64,000 bases of DNA from Spirosoma linguale DSM 74. GTDB lineage: Bacteria; Bacteroidota; Bacteroidia; Cytophagales; Spirosomataceae. Below the pieces are notes generated by a model. The model did no database searches. It was given only the letters and a program-made list of their open reading frames with translations, and had not been told where the DNA came from. The stretch lies in the NCBI GenBank assembly GCA_000024525.1, contig CP001769.1, forward strand, positions 1,536,001-1,600,000, given 5' to 3'. How positions within the stretch are numbered: the first letter of the stretch is position 1; every line of letters starts with the position of its first letter. A program made the position numbers and the translations under genes. Positions 36,889 to 45,463 of this stretch are shown here, piece after piece.

Positions 36889-38178
36889 CTACCGTATTGA
36901 ATCCTGAACGGCCGTTGAATCGGGCGTAGCCGTTGAGCCGCTATTGGGTGTTGCTGCCGGTGGTACTGGCGTGATTTCTACCGAATCTGTCGTTGTTTCC
37001 TCTTCTGATTCCGGTTCTGCTGTGGTTGCCGAGTCTCTACGAGGTACAAAATCTTCAGTCTTCAGCGAATCCCGGTCAAGGGCGGTCGAATCAACCAATG
37101 TTGAGGCTGGTGTCTCTTTATCGCGTTCTTTATAGTAAATGGCAAAGCCGATAATTAACCCGGCAACAACCACGGCCAGTGCAATCAGCCAGGTGTTTGA
37201 CTGGGCAGCAGGCTCATAGTCGGGAGTGGATTCGTAGGTTTCAGTTGGCTGCGCTACAGGTAAGGGTGCGGCCATCGTCTGCGACCGGGGTGTGGGTACG
37301 GGTGCCTGCCGAATACCAGATCGGTTAGCCTGTAAAAGCTCAACATTTGCCTGGCCGAGTAGCAACGCCAGCTCGGTAATGTCGCTCAGCCGTTGGGCCG
37401 GGTCTTTTACGAGTGTCCAGTCAATGAGGGTTGTCAGGCTTGGCGGCAGGTATTGGCCCGATGGCAATACCAGAGCCGGTGGTTCTGTTCGCAGTACCTG
37501 CCCCATGAAGGTGGCAATACCGGCGCTGTCGGCCATTGAGAACGGCACTTTACCCATCAGGCATTCGTAAAAAACGACGCCCAGCGAGTAGTAATCTGTA
37601 GCTACGTCTACCCCTCTGGGGTTGTCGAATTGCTCGGGCGAGGCATATTCATAGGTCATCAGCGACTGCCCTGTCATGGTCTGCGTTTGCTCCCGTAGTC
37701 GGGCTACGCCAAAATCGGTTAGTAAAAAATGCAGTTCGCCACTGGGCAGAGGGCGGTACAGGATATTCTCGGGTTTTATGTCGCGGTGGATAATCCCCTG
37801 CGGGTGAATGGCGTGGAATGCTTCGGACATCTGTAAACCTAACCGAATGGTGGTAGCAACCGGCAATTGCCCCTGTTCCTGAATGAGTGTCCGCAGGTTG
37901 CCGCCTTCTACCCACTCCATCACAATGAACGGGAGGGGCATATCCAGTTGAACTTCCCGTACCCGCACAACATTTGGGTGACGGATACTGGTCATAATTT
38001 CGGATTCGACCCGAAACCGGCGAAGGGTTTCCGGGTCGGTATTTAGGGTAAAATGCTTGATGGCTACTAAATCGCCCGAAGCCAGATGCCGCGCTTTCAA
38101 TACGCGGGCATTGGATCGACCGAGTTCGCCTATGATCTCATAACCCGGGAAATGGGTGTTGACGCTTACAGTTGGCAT
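36889..38178 (-). CDS. Transmembrane Ser/Thr protein kinase 2
   Basis: A 429-residue Hanks-type kinase. Kinase domain about 10-275: VAIKHF (ATP-anchoring Lys), HRDIKPEN with catalytic Asp133, DFGVARL, and SPEQ in place of APE. The glycine loop is degenerate (LGRSNARVLKA instead of GxGxxG). A linker is followed by one membrane helix (about 327-348) and a short, acidic Ser/Thr/Pro-rich extracytoplasmic tail (about 349-429) with no PASTA repeats. It is a close paralogue of the kinase encoded 10 bp upstream. Position between that kinase and the SEDS-PBP fusion suggests it phosphorylates cell-wall machinery or FHA partners, as PknA/PknB do in Actinobacteria; this is inference. Confidence 0.92.
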   Translation of the reverse strand: MPTVSVNTHFPGYEIIGELGRSNARVLKARHLASGDLVAIKHFTLNTDPETLRRFRVESEIMTSIRHPNVVRVREVQLDMPLPFIVMEWVEGGNLRTLIQEQGQLPVATTIRLGLQMSEAFHAIHPQGIIHRDIKPENILYRPLPSGELHFLLTDFGVARLREQTQTMTGQSLMTYEYASPEQFDNPRGVDVATDYYSLGVVFYECLMGKVPFSMADSAGIATFMGQVLRTEPPALVLPSGQYLPPSLTTLIDWTLVKDPAQRLSDITELALLLGQANVELLQANRSGIRQAPVPTPRSQTMAAPLPVAQPTETYESTPDYEPAAQSNTWLIALAVVVAGLIIGFAIYYKERDKETPASTLVDSTALDRDSLKTEDFVPRRDSATTAEPESEEETTTDSVEITPVPPAATPNSGSTATPDSTAVQDSIR

Positions 38179-38188
38179 TGGTAGTTTA

Positions 38189-39742
38189 TTAAAACGACTC
38201 AGATTGGGATGAAGTCAGGGAATCGGTAGTCGGTGGAATATCCGGCGACTCGTAACTCGTTACTTTACAGGTTACGCGCGTTCCTCGGTCACTGTCCGGA
38301 GCCGACTTGGATGGTGATGAATTTGGCTCCACCAGATTGAAATACACTTTTTCGCTTTTATACAGACCACCGTTCTCCTTGTAATAGTTCACCTGAACTA
38401 CTACGTAAGTAAACGACAATCGGGTTGGATTAGTCAATTGAATCTGCAAATGTTTGATGCCGCCAAATAAGCCGACCTTGAAATCAGTTGCTTTTGCCCG
38501 AACGCTTCTCACCGCCCTAAGCGCTTCCTTACGAAGTTGCTCTTGCCGACGAGCTTCCTCTTCCTGCTGTCTGATTCGGGCGGCAGCGGTGTCTAAAGTG
38601 GTTGTTGCGGCAGGATTTTGGGCGGTAGCTGGTTCGGCCTGAAAGGAGTTGCTTTCCGGCTTCGGGTCGGGCTTCGCCGTAATGTAATACACTCCCGCCA
38701 GAATCAGGACCACAAAGGCCGCGAAGGCCAGAATCCGGCTGGTACCAACTCCTTTTGATGGGCCAGGCTCCGGTCGGGGAGAAACATGGGCTGTTTGTAG
38801 GGAGGGTGCTGACATGCCGGGTTTATTCAGCACGTCCGGTTTCGAGGCCGCTACAACTGGGGTCGCTGCGGCAGACCGGTTCGACCGGCCGGCTTCCAGA
38901 TAAGCCAGTTCGGCCTGTTTGAGTAGCCAGGTCAACTCATCCGGGTCGTTCAGCCGCTCGGCGGGGTTCTTCCTGAGCAGACTTTCCAGCACGGGCGTAA
39001 ACAGGCCCAGCGACTGGCCATTCGCCGAGACGGTCAACGGGGGCGGGGCATCGGTGAGTACCTTGTTCATAAAAGTAACGATACCCGAATGATCGCTCAT
39101 GGCAAACGGGACTTTACCCGTCAGGCATTCGTACAGTACAACGCCCAGCGAATAGTAATCCGTAGCAGTGTTGACGCCTTTGGGGTTGTTAAACTGTTCG
39201 GGAGAAGCATACTCGTAGGTCATCAGCGACTGCCCCGTGAGCGTATTTGACTGTTCGTGCAAACGAGCCACGCCAAAATCAGTCAGCAGAAAGTGCAGTT
39301 CACCGCTGGGTAGGGGCCGGTAAAGAATGTTATCCGGTTTTATATCGCGGTGGATAATCCCCTGCGGATGAATGGCCCTGAACGCGCTGGCCATTTGCAG
39401 CCCGAGCCGAATGGTGGTTGGAATGTCGAGGTGCCCCTGTGCTTTGAGAAGGTCGCAGACGCTCCCGCCTTCGATCAGCTCCATAACAATAAAGGGCAGC
39501 TCAGCCTCCAGCTGCACCTCCCGGACTTTCACAATATTGGGGTGGGCAATGCTGGTCATGATGGCCGATTCCCGCTGAAATCGACGGAGGGTTTCGGCAT
39601 CGGTATTCAGTGCGAAGTGTTTGATTGCGACCAACTCGCCCGTATCCAGGTGACGTGCCTTGAGAATTCGGGCATTGCTGCGGCCCAGCTCACTCAAAAT
39701 TTCGTAGCCTGGAAACTGGGTGTTAAAGCGCACGGTAGTCAT
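38189..39742 (-). CDS. Transmembrane Ser/Thr protein kinase 1
   Basis: A 517-residue Hanks-type kinase. Kinase domain about 10-275 with VAIKHF, HRDIKPDN (catalytic Asp133), DFGVARL and SPEQ; the glycine loop is LGRSNARILKA, degenerate like that of its tandem paralogue. One membrane helix lies about 334-354. The extracytoplasmic part (about 355-517) has a short Gln/Arg-rich helix and then a beta-rich domain (DFKVGLFGGIKHLQIQLTN ... SFTYVVVQVNYY) unlike PASTA, which could sense a ligand or protein. The start codon overlaps the phosphatase stop by 1 bp (ATGA-type), so the two are translationally coupled. Confidence 0.92.
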   Translation of the reverse strand: MTTVRFNTQFPGYEILSELGRSNARILKARHLDTGELVAIKHFALNTDAETLRRFQRESAIMTSIAHPNIVKVREVQLEAELPFIVMELIEGGSVCDLLKAQGHLDIPTTIRLGLQMASAFRAIHPQGIIHRDIKPDNILYRPLPSGELHFLLTDFGVARLHEQSNTLTGQSLMTYEYASPEQFNNPKGVNTATDYYSLGVVLYECLTGKVPFAMSDHSGIVTFMNKVLTDAPPPLTVSANGQSLGLFTPVLESLLRKNPAERLNDPDELTWLLKQAELAYLEAGRSNRSAAATPVVAASKPDVLNKPGMSAPSLQTAHVSPRPEPGPSKGVGTSRILAFAAFVVLILAGVYYITAKPDPKPESNSFQAEPATAQNPAATTTLDTAAARIRQQEEEARRQEQLRKEALRAVRSVRAKATDFKVGLFGGIKHLQIQLTNPTRLSFTYVVVQVNYYKENGGLYKSEKVYFNLVEPNSSPSKSAPDSDRGTRVTCKVTSYESPDIPPTTDSLTSSQSESF

Positions 39743-41190
39743 CAGGGACGCAGGGGTTTAGTCGGAGCCGGAACGGGAGCCGATTGCTTCTGTACAGAAA
39801 CTGTAACGGTGGTGTTCAGGCAGGTGTCCTGCCTGATAGCCGCCCGAACGGGAATACCGACTTGCTTGAAATATACGTTTTTTAGTTGAAGGATCGCGTT
39901 GCCATCGGTTTCAATTCCCGTATCGAAACCGCTGATAACCAGATTGCCCAGGTCGACGGCACCGTGCCGGTTCACGCGCATGGCTACCCTGGCGTTGGCC
40001 GTATCGGCAGGCATGAGAACGGTCAGCCGGTTGCTTCCCAACACAGCCAGCAACGAATCGGTGAGCAGGAGCGGCTGGTTGATGCGAAGGGTATCATCGG
40101 TCAGTACCAGCCGATGGTCGGTGCTTCGATAGGCCGCCTGCACCAGGGAGTCGATTTTAGGGGTGGCTGGTACGGTCAAGTCAACCGTATCGGCCGTTGA
40201 TTCGGCTGTGTTCAGGCTATCGGAGGGGATGAAGGTGGTTTTCGATGGCCAGGATTGATACCAGTAAATACCACCCGCCAAACACAGAAGGACAATGATC
40301 ATAGCAAGCCACCGACCTGTCGACGACTGCTTAACCGGCTCTGGCTTTACGGGTTCCGCAACCGGAGATACCGTCGGTTTATGGGCTCTGGCCGGGGGAA
40401 TGGCAGCACTCGCTTCGGTAACGGCAGGTTCGTTCGCTGCTGTGTTGTTGCGGGCCAGTACAACGGTAATGTTATCGTTGCCGCCCTGCTGATTGGCCAC
40501 CCGGATTAGTTCGGATAGTTGCTTGTCTAACGAAACGTTTTGATTCAGGATCGCTTTTATCTGAGCCTGCGTAATCATATCCGTCAGGCCGTCGCTGCAC
40601 AATAGCAGTTGATCGCCCGGCAGAAACGTTGTCTCCCCCGATTCCAGAAAATCAGGATCATCGACCCGGTGCGTAGCCATACCCACTTCGCGCAGAATTT
40701 CGTTACGGCGGGGGTGAGCCATCGCTTCGGCTTCGGTCAATTCATTGGCGTCTTCCCGAACACCTACCAGGGAGTGGTCATGCGTGAGTTTGGTCAGCTC
40801 ACCCCGCCGGTAGCGATACAGCCGCGTATCGCCCACGTGAGCGTAGTACAGCTTATTGGTACTGATATCGGCCAGAGCGGCTGTTAATACGCAGCACATC
40901 TGTCCCAGCTTAAGGTCTTGCTGGCGTTGTTCGTTGATTTGGTTATTAGCAAATACAACCGCTTCGCGCAGCATAGACAAGGGGTCGCCATTGGGTGTTG
41001 CCATGTAGCGTTCAATGGCTTCCCGGGCAATAGCGGCAGCCCGGTCGCCCCCGGCATAACCGCCCACACCATCAATTACTGCCAGTAGTGCGTTCGACTC
41101 CGACCAGAGTGGTGTGCAGATAAAGGTGTCTTGATTGTCCTTTCTGCGTTGGCCAACATCCGTTAAGCCGGCGATTAGTAAGTCATTCAT
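39742..41190 (-). CDS. Transmembrane PP2C-type Ser/Thr phosphatase
   Basis: A 482-residue PPM-family phosphatase. Catalytic domain about 1-245 with metal-binding motifs RRKDNQD, VIDGVGG, HVGDTRLYRY, CSDGLTDM and GGNDNITVVLA. A Pro-rich linker is followed by a membrane helix (about 292-313), and an extracytoplasmic domain (about 335-470) with repeating beta-strand turns (LTVLMPADTANARVAM ... VDLGNLVISGFDTGIETDG) suggestive of a small beta-helix. It would dephosphorylate the two kinases and their substrates, like PstP. It overlaps the kinase 1 start by 1 bp and lies 71 bp after the microprotein gene. Confidence 0.92.
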   Translation of the reverse strand: MNDLLIAGLTDVGQRRKDNQDTFICTPLWSESNALLAVIDGVGGYAGGDRAAAIAREAIERYMATPNGDPLSMLREAVVFANNQINEQRQQDLKLGQMCCVLTAALADISTNKLYYAHVGDTRLYRYRRGELTKLTHDHSLVGVREDANELTEAEAMAHPRRNEILREVGMATHRVDDPDFLESGETTFLPGDQLLLCSDGLTDMITQAQIKAILNQNVSLDKQLSELIRVANQQGGNDNITVVLARNNTAANEPAVTEASAAIPPARAHKPTVSPVAEPVKPEPVKQSSTGRWLAMIIVLLCLAGGIYWYQSWPSKTTFIPSDSLNTAESTADTVDLTVPATPKIDSLVQAAYRSTDHRLVLTDDTLRINQPLLLTDSLLAVLGSNRLTVLMPADTANARVAMRVNRHGAVDLGNLVISGFDTGIETDGNAILQLKNVYFKQVGIPVRAAIRQDTCLNTTVTVSVQKQSAPVPAPTKPLRP

Positions 41191-41261
41191 TCGAAACGAA
41201 AAAAGGGTCAGATATGTGGTTCAGTGCTACTACAACTCTCCCAATACCGGTTAGTTTGGTT

Positions 41262-41345
41262 TTAACGGGGCAAGTCCTGAAAATGCCTGAACACCAGATA
41301 GAGGACAAATACAAACAGGAGTAGAACAAGGAGAAAATCGATCAT
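41262..41345 (-). CDS. 27-residue membrane microprotein in kinase operon
   Basis: A complete ATG-to-TAA frame of 27 codons. Residues 2-19 form one very hydrophobic helix (IDFLLVLLLFVFVLYLVF), followed by a short polar tail RHFQDLPR. It begins 4 bp after the stop of the first FHA gene and ends 71 bp before the phosphatase ATG, all on the same strand, so it fits translational coupling. Single-helix microproteins often regulate membrane enzymes; here possible partners are the kinases, phosphatase or SEDS-PBP fusion. No family known to me. Confidence 0.6.
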   Translation of the reverse strand: MIDFLLVLLLFVFVLYLVFRHFQDLPR

Positions 41346-41349
41346 GGCG

Positions 41350-42363
41350 TCAGAAGTTGCGCTGGAAATGAAGAGTTACCATGCTGTTGAGCAGGATCTG
41401 GGCTTTATCGGGTAAGTCAAGCCATTGAGGATTAGCTGGTTCGCTTCGGGCTATGAGGTGCTCGTTGACCCGGGTTTCGTTGCGGCTGAAAGAGGCAATC
41501 TGAAACGAGTGCGTCGAGTCATTATACCGAATCCGGGCATGTGGGTTGGACACGTAGGCCGATTCGAGCAGCAGGTAGTTCGGGAAGTGTTGATTGTCGG
41601 GTTCTTTACGGGCAACCACAATTTCCCGGTCACGCATTAGATAAGTGTCTTCCTTATTCAGCTCGGCAATGTAAAAGCTGATCTGCGCCAATCCCGCATC
41701 GATACTACGGGGCAGAGGAGCGGCTGCGGGGGCCACTCGCAATGGTACGCTGACCGGTGCCTGCCCAGCAGTAGTTACCGGGCTGTCGAAATTGAACTTC
41801 ACCACAAAGGCGCCGGGCTCACGGAAATCAATATGCTGAAAAGCATGAACATCGACGTCAACTTTTTCGTACAGGTTCGTTTGTTTTACCCGGCGGGTTA
41901 CATTTACTTTTTCGGCAGCGACACCGGCGGGGCCATTACCGGGTAGAATACCCGTTAATGCGCCGATAACTTTTAACTCGGTAGGACCGACCGGCTCACC
42001 GTTGAATTCCTGACCGGCTCCAAACTTGAAAAACCAACTCGACGCCACCGGCGATACCCGGCCATATTGACTCTTGTGCGAATCAATAATGGCTTTAAAG
42101 GCCTCAACCGCTTCGTTGACCACGACAGGAAAGGCGTTTTGCCGCTCTTCGTAAGTGTCGGGGTGCATAATGATCAGGAAGTGAGCATTGAACAGTAAAC
42201 TTGTTCCGAAAGACTCCCGGTGCAATGAGTCTTCAAAGCTGGCGATCAGTTCGTCCAGAATGCGTTTGTTGGTAACGGTAGATGTGGGACGGGTATCGGT
42301 TTGGCTGGGTGGTATTATCAGGCTACTTAATTTACCGAGCCAACCACCGGGCTTATTTGCCAT
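41350..42363 (-). CDS. FHA-like protein at head of kinase operon
   Basis: A 337-residue cytoplasmic protein. The N-terminal domain (about 30-150, IASFEDSLHRESFGTSLLFNAHF..IIMHPDTYEERQ) is of a type I do not recognise but in architecture recalls the N-terminal domain of actinobacterial FhaA. The middle is a linker. The C-terminal third (about 225-335) is a divergent FHA domain: REIVVARK, SNPHARIRY (the SxxH core) and ETRVNEHLI in place of the usual NG turn. It would bind phosphothreonine peptides. First gene of the probable operon reading down to 32885; upstream are two palindromes. Confidence 0.68.
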   Translation of the reverse strand: MANKPGGWLGKLSSLIIPPSQTDTRPTSTVTNKRILDELIASFEDSLHRESFGTSLLFNAHFLIIMHPDTYEERQNAFPVVVNEAVEAFKAIIDSHKSQYGRVSPVASSWFFKFGAGQEFNGEPVGPTELKVIGALTGILPGNGPAGVAAEKVNVTRRVKQTNLYEKVDVDVHAFQHIDFREPGAFVVKFNFDSPVTTAGQAPVSVPLRVAPAAAPLPRSIDAGLAQISFYIAELNKEDTYLMRDREIVVARKEPDNQHFPNYLLLESAYVSNPHARIRYNDSTHSFQIASFSRNETRVNEHLIARSEPANPQWLDLPDKAQILLNSMVTLHFQRNF

Positions 42364-42526
42364 GTGCAGACTGTTTTGGGAGGGATTGTCCTTCTATAAA
42401 CGTCAACTATGATGGCTTTCTTTAGTTTGGTGGTCGGAAAATTTATTACTGATACGCTTGCCGGGGTATTCCCTCCTAATTCTGAGCTTTCCGACTGGAG
42501 ATACCTGCTGTGTTTTTGAAACATAG

Positions 42527-42599
42527 GACTTTCGTTTAGACCCGTGCCACGATTCCTATAACTCACGAGGGAACCGTGGCACGGGTCTAAACGAAAGTC
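42527..42599. repeat. 25-bp inverted repeat
   Basis: Perfect arms 42527-42551 and 42575-42599 around a 23-nt loop. The arms read gactttcgtttagacccg then tgccacg. It is immediately upstream of the mini element and unrelated to it in sequence. Possible terminator of the GH20 transcript or an independent repeat. Confidence 0.75.
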
Positions 42600-42614
42600 A
42601 TAAAACTACAAGAA

Positions 42615-42664
42615 AACGTGGATAATGGCTGTAATCTCGACCGATTCAAGCCATTATCCACGTT
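42615..42664. repeat. 50-bp mini relative of the 210-bp element
   Basis: Perfect 16-bp arms (42615-42630, 42649-42664) with an 18-nt loop. The outer 14 bases (aacgtggataatgg) match the terminal repeat of the two 210-bp elements at 13 of 14 positions, and the mismatch is matched by the complementary change in the other arm. It looks like a deletion derivative that kept only the ends. Confidence 0.65.
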
Positions 42665-42695
42665 ACTAAACGATTGAGCGTCGTTTTTGAGATAG

Positions 42696-45254
42696 TTACT
42701 TAGTTATTGTCACCGTTTGCCCAGCGCGGCCAGCGGCTGTGAAGGCTTTAAATTTAACGGTGCCGGTTTGGGCAACGGGTTCCCTGTAAACCGCACTTTT
42801 GGCGGTAGGCTCCGTTCCATCGGTAGTATAGCGAATAATCAGCCCCGGAAACTGGACGTTAGCGGCTACTTTTCCATTACTGACTTTAGCGCCCACGGCA
42901 GGAATCCGGTATTGATACCCACCGGCAAAAACGTCCAGGCGCGGAAACTCCCGTTTCCCGACAACATGTACGAATTCAGACCAGGCCTGGTTGTAGAGCT
43001 GATCGCTTTTGGCATCGTCTTTTTCACGTGCCCAGGCAGGATCTTTGGCCCAGGCCCGTTCGGCAACGGCGAGCAATTTTGGCAGAAGTTTGTATTCGAA
43101 TTGCTGGGGCGTTCGGTTTGTTTCTGACCAGAGGGGAGCCTCAATACCGACCAGATTTGCCTTCCCGGCTTCGGTGATAGCTTCCCTGCTTTTGATTAGA
43201 GATGGAGCAATCCGTTTCCGGGTGAAATCATCTTTGAGATTTCTCAGGTAATTGTATGGAATAAAAGAAAAGGGCTTGTCTATATCGACATATCCGCCCC
43301 AGTACTGGCCTGGCTCTTCGGATGAAGGGTTGTAGGCAAGGTCCAGATACATGTGGGTCACGCCGGTCAGAATGACTTTATAACCGGCGTTGGCCATTCG
43401 ATAGGCAAGGTCTTCCGCCCCGGAACCCGGACTGTTTTTCCAGACATTGACCCGGAAGTTTTCAGAGGAAAACGCTTTGTTCGGAACCCAGGTGACTTTG
43501 CCATTTTGAGTAACCTTTTTCAAACCAATTTCTTCCCAGCCCGACAAAAACAGACCACGGCTTTTTACTATCTGGTTGATTTTTCCGAAATAGTAATACC
43601 ATAAATCGTCGGTCGTTTTTACGGCCGAATTGCCCGCCATTAGCTTCTGTACAGCAGGCGATTTCTGCCAGACGCCTTCCGGAACTTCATCGCCACCAAA
43701 ATGGATGGTTTTCAATGGAGCATCTGCTTCTTTATACATAGCCCGCAAATCGTCGACTACCCGTTCCATAAACGTATACGTTGACGGTAACGAAACATTG
43801 ATAACGTTGTCATTCCAGCCCTGTACCGACCGATAGACCGATTTATCGGCCACATCTCGCAATAAGTAACGCTCGGCTTCGGCCTTGTTTCCTGCTTTCA
43901 GTAGTTTTTCATAGCGGGCATCCATCGCTTTTATGGCAGCTCGTGCGTGTCCCGGCGATTCTATTTCCGGAATCACGTCAATATGCCGGTCACGGGCGTA
44001 TTTCAGAATTTCTACGAAGTCGGCTTTACTATAGAAACCGGTTCCTGATGTGTTGCTGGTCGACGGGCCGGAGCCATAGGAGGGGATCAGGTTCTTCCGC
44101 TCGTCGGTTGTGTGCGCCCGTTTGGCCCCAACCTCGGTCAGTTCGGGCAGAGAAGGCATTTCAACCCGCCAACCTTCGTCTTCACTGAAGTGGAAATGAA
44201 AGGTGTTCAGTTTGTACAGAGCCATGACGTCCAGTACTTTAAGAATCTCGGCTTTAGGCTGGAAATTTCGGGCTATGTCTACCATCAAAGCTCGGTAGGC
44301 AAAGCGGGGTGCATCGGCTACTACAACCCCCGGAATGGTAACAGGCCCTGTTTTGCCGCTGAGAGCGGGCGCTGGTATCAGCGTTTGTAGTGACTGAATG
44401 CCGTAAAACATACCTGCCCGCGTAGTTGCTGCCAGACGAATGCCGTCCTGATTAACCGTTAATTCATACGCTTCGGCACCGAGCCCGGCTTTCTGCTGAA
44501 GGAAGATGGCTTTTCCGGAACCCTGCTCCTGAAGAACTAGCTTAGTGCCTAAAATCGGCGTTAAAGCAGTTGCCAGAAACTCGGCTTCGGGTTTGAATTC
44601 TTTTTCGGCGGCAATGACCACCTGATCGGTCAGAACAAAAGGTGTTCCCTGCTTCTGATACGAAACGGGCGTTGGAAACACAGTTGGTAACTGATCCTCT
44701 GGAATGGCCTGTATTTTCTGGTTTTCTGTGAATAGCGTCTCGGCCAGGCTACGATCCGATTTCTCGAAGATTTTACCGGAATTGATGGCTACTTCGACCG
44801 GAAAGGCCTGCTCCGGGTCTTTGTCCAGAACGAGGTAGAACCCACCCGGGAAGTCAGTCTTGTTACGAATCTTTCCTGCTAAAACCTCCAGTCTGGTTGA
44901 TTGTCCGGGAGGGAGTGCTTTGAAAGTAGGGCCGGGGCTTATGTAATGTAAATCGCCATTGAACAGGGTTACATTCGCCACCGCAGAATCGAAAGGGGCG
45001 GGCGTTCCCCCATTAAAAAACAACTTCCAGCCGGTAGCCGGGAGGTCTTCATCACCCGTGTTTGTAAGAGTCAGTACTGATCGTGAACGAGCCTGGTTTT
45101 GGTAATTATTATCAACAAGCTCCAGCGAAACTTTCAACCGTTTGGGTGCTTCATCAGCAATCGCCGACTCCGATTTATCTGCATCAGGAGACTTCGAGCA
45201 ACTGAAAAGCAGGGATACACATAAAATCAGGAGAGAGAGGGAACGCGTTCTCAT
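42696..45254 (-). CDS. GH20 beta-N-acetylhexosaminidase, lipoprotein
   Basis: An 852-residue exo-hexosaminidase counted from the ATG at 45254, which begins a lipoprotein signal (MRTRSLSLLILCVSLLFSC-S); upstream in-frame codons would bury it. Order: N-terminal CHB_HEX-like beta domain (about 35-165), GH20b domain (about 185-310), GH20 catalytic barrel (about 320-690) with HFGGDE, catalytic Asp522-Glu523, and a C-terminal beta domain that resembles chitobiase C-terminal modules. It removes terminal N-acetylglucosamine or N-acetylgalactosamine from chitin, glycoprotein or cell-wall fragments. It lies upstream of the kinase operon on the same strand, but two palindromes separate them. Confidence 0.93.
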   Translation of the reverse strand: MRTRSLSLLILCVSLLFSCSKSPDADKSESAIADEAPKRLKVSLELVDNNYQNQARSRSVLTLTNTGDEDLPATGWKLFFNGGTPAPFDSAVANVTLFNGDLHYISPGPTFKALPPGQSTRLEVLAGKIRNKTDFPGGFYLVLDKDPEQAFPVEVAINSGKIFEKSDRSLAETLFTENQKIQAIPEDQLPTVFPTPVSYQKQGTPFVLTDQVVIAAEKEFKPEAEFLATALTPILGTKLVLQEQGSGKAIFLQQKAGLGAEAYELTVNQDGIRLAATTRAGMFYGIQSLQTLIPAPALSGKTGPVTIPGVVVADAPRFAYRALMVDIARNFQPKAEILKVLDVMALYKLNTFHFHFSEDEGWRVEMPSLPELTEVGAKRAHTTDERKNLIPSYGSGPSTSNTSGTGFYSKADFVEILKYARDRHIDVIPEIESPGHARAAIKAMDARYEKLLKAGNKAEAERYLLRDVADKSVYRSVQGWNDNVINVSLPSTYTFMERVVDDLRAMYKEADAPLKTIHFGGDEVPEGVWQKSPAVQKLMAGNSAVKTTDDLWYYYFGKINQIVKSRGLFLSGWEEIGLKKVTQNGKVTWVPNKAFSSENFRVNVWKNSPGSGAEDLAYRMANAGYKVILTGVTHMYLDLAYNPSSEEPGQYWGGYVDIDKPFSFIPYNYLRNLKDDFTRKRIAPSLIKSREAITEAGKANLVGIEAPLWSETNRTPQQFEYKLLPKLLAVAERAWAKDPAWAREKDDAKSDQLYNQAWSEFVHVVGKREFPRLDVFAGGYQYRIPAVGAKVSNGKVAANVQFPGLIIRYTTDGTEPTAKSAVYREPVAQTGTVKFKAFTAAGRAGQTVTITK

Positions 45255-45463
45255 AAGGTCAGGGTAGGGTGCAACATAACAGATACAAATGCGGGTAGAG
45301 CTATGTACCAGTGATCTTGCACCATACATGACTCTACCCGTGGAAAGGCAAACTAACAAAAAAATTAACGTACTTTCTTTATTTCCTATACACGAGGCAA
45401 CCGGTGCCCGAACTTTAGCAACGGATTTGATCCTCTTGCAATTCGTAGCGGTGTAACGGAAGG

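Larger units (their letters stand above)
42364..42695. other. Gap with two adjacent palindromes
   Basis: The 332-bp gap between the FHA operon head and the GH20 gene holds a 25-bp-arm inverted repeat (42527-42599) and the 50-bp mini element (42615-42664). The stretch 42364-42526 next to the FHA start is the likely operon promoter region. Confidence 0.6.

Noticed and set aside
31681..42363. Type VI secretion or toxin system based on FHA and kinase genes
   Set aside because: No T6SS structural genes are present; SEDS-PBP fusion makes a cell-wall role more likely.
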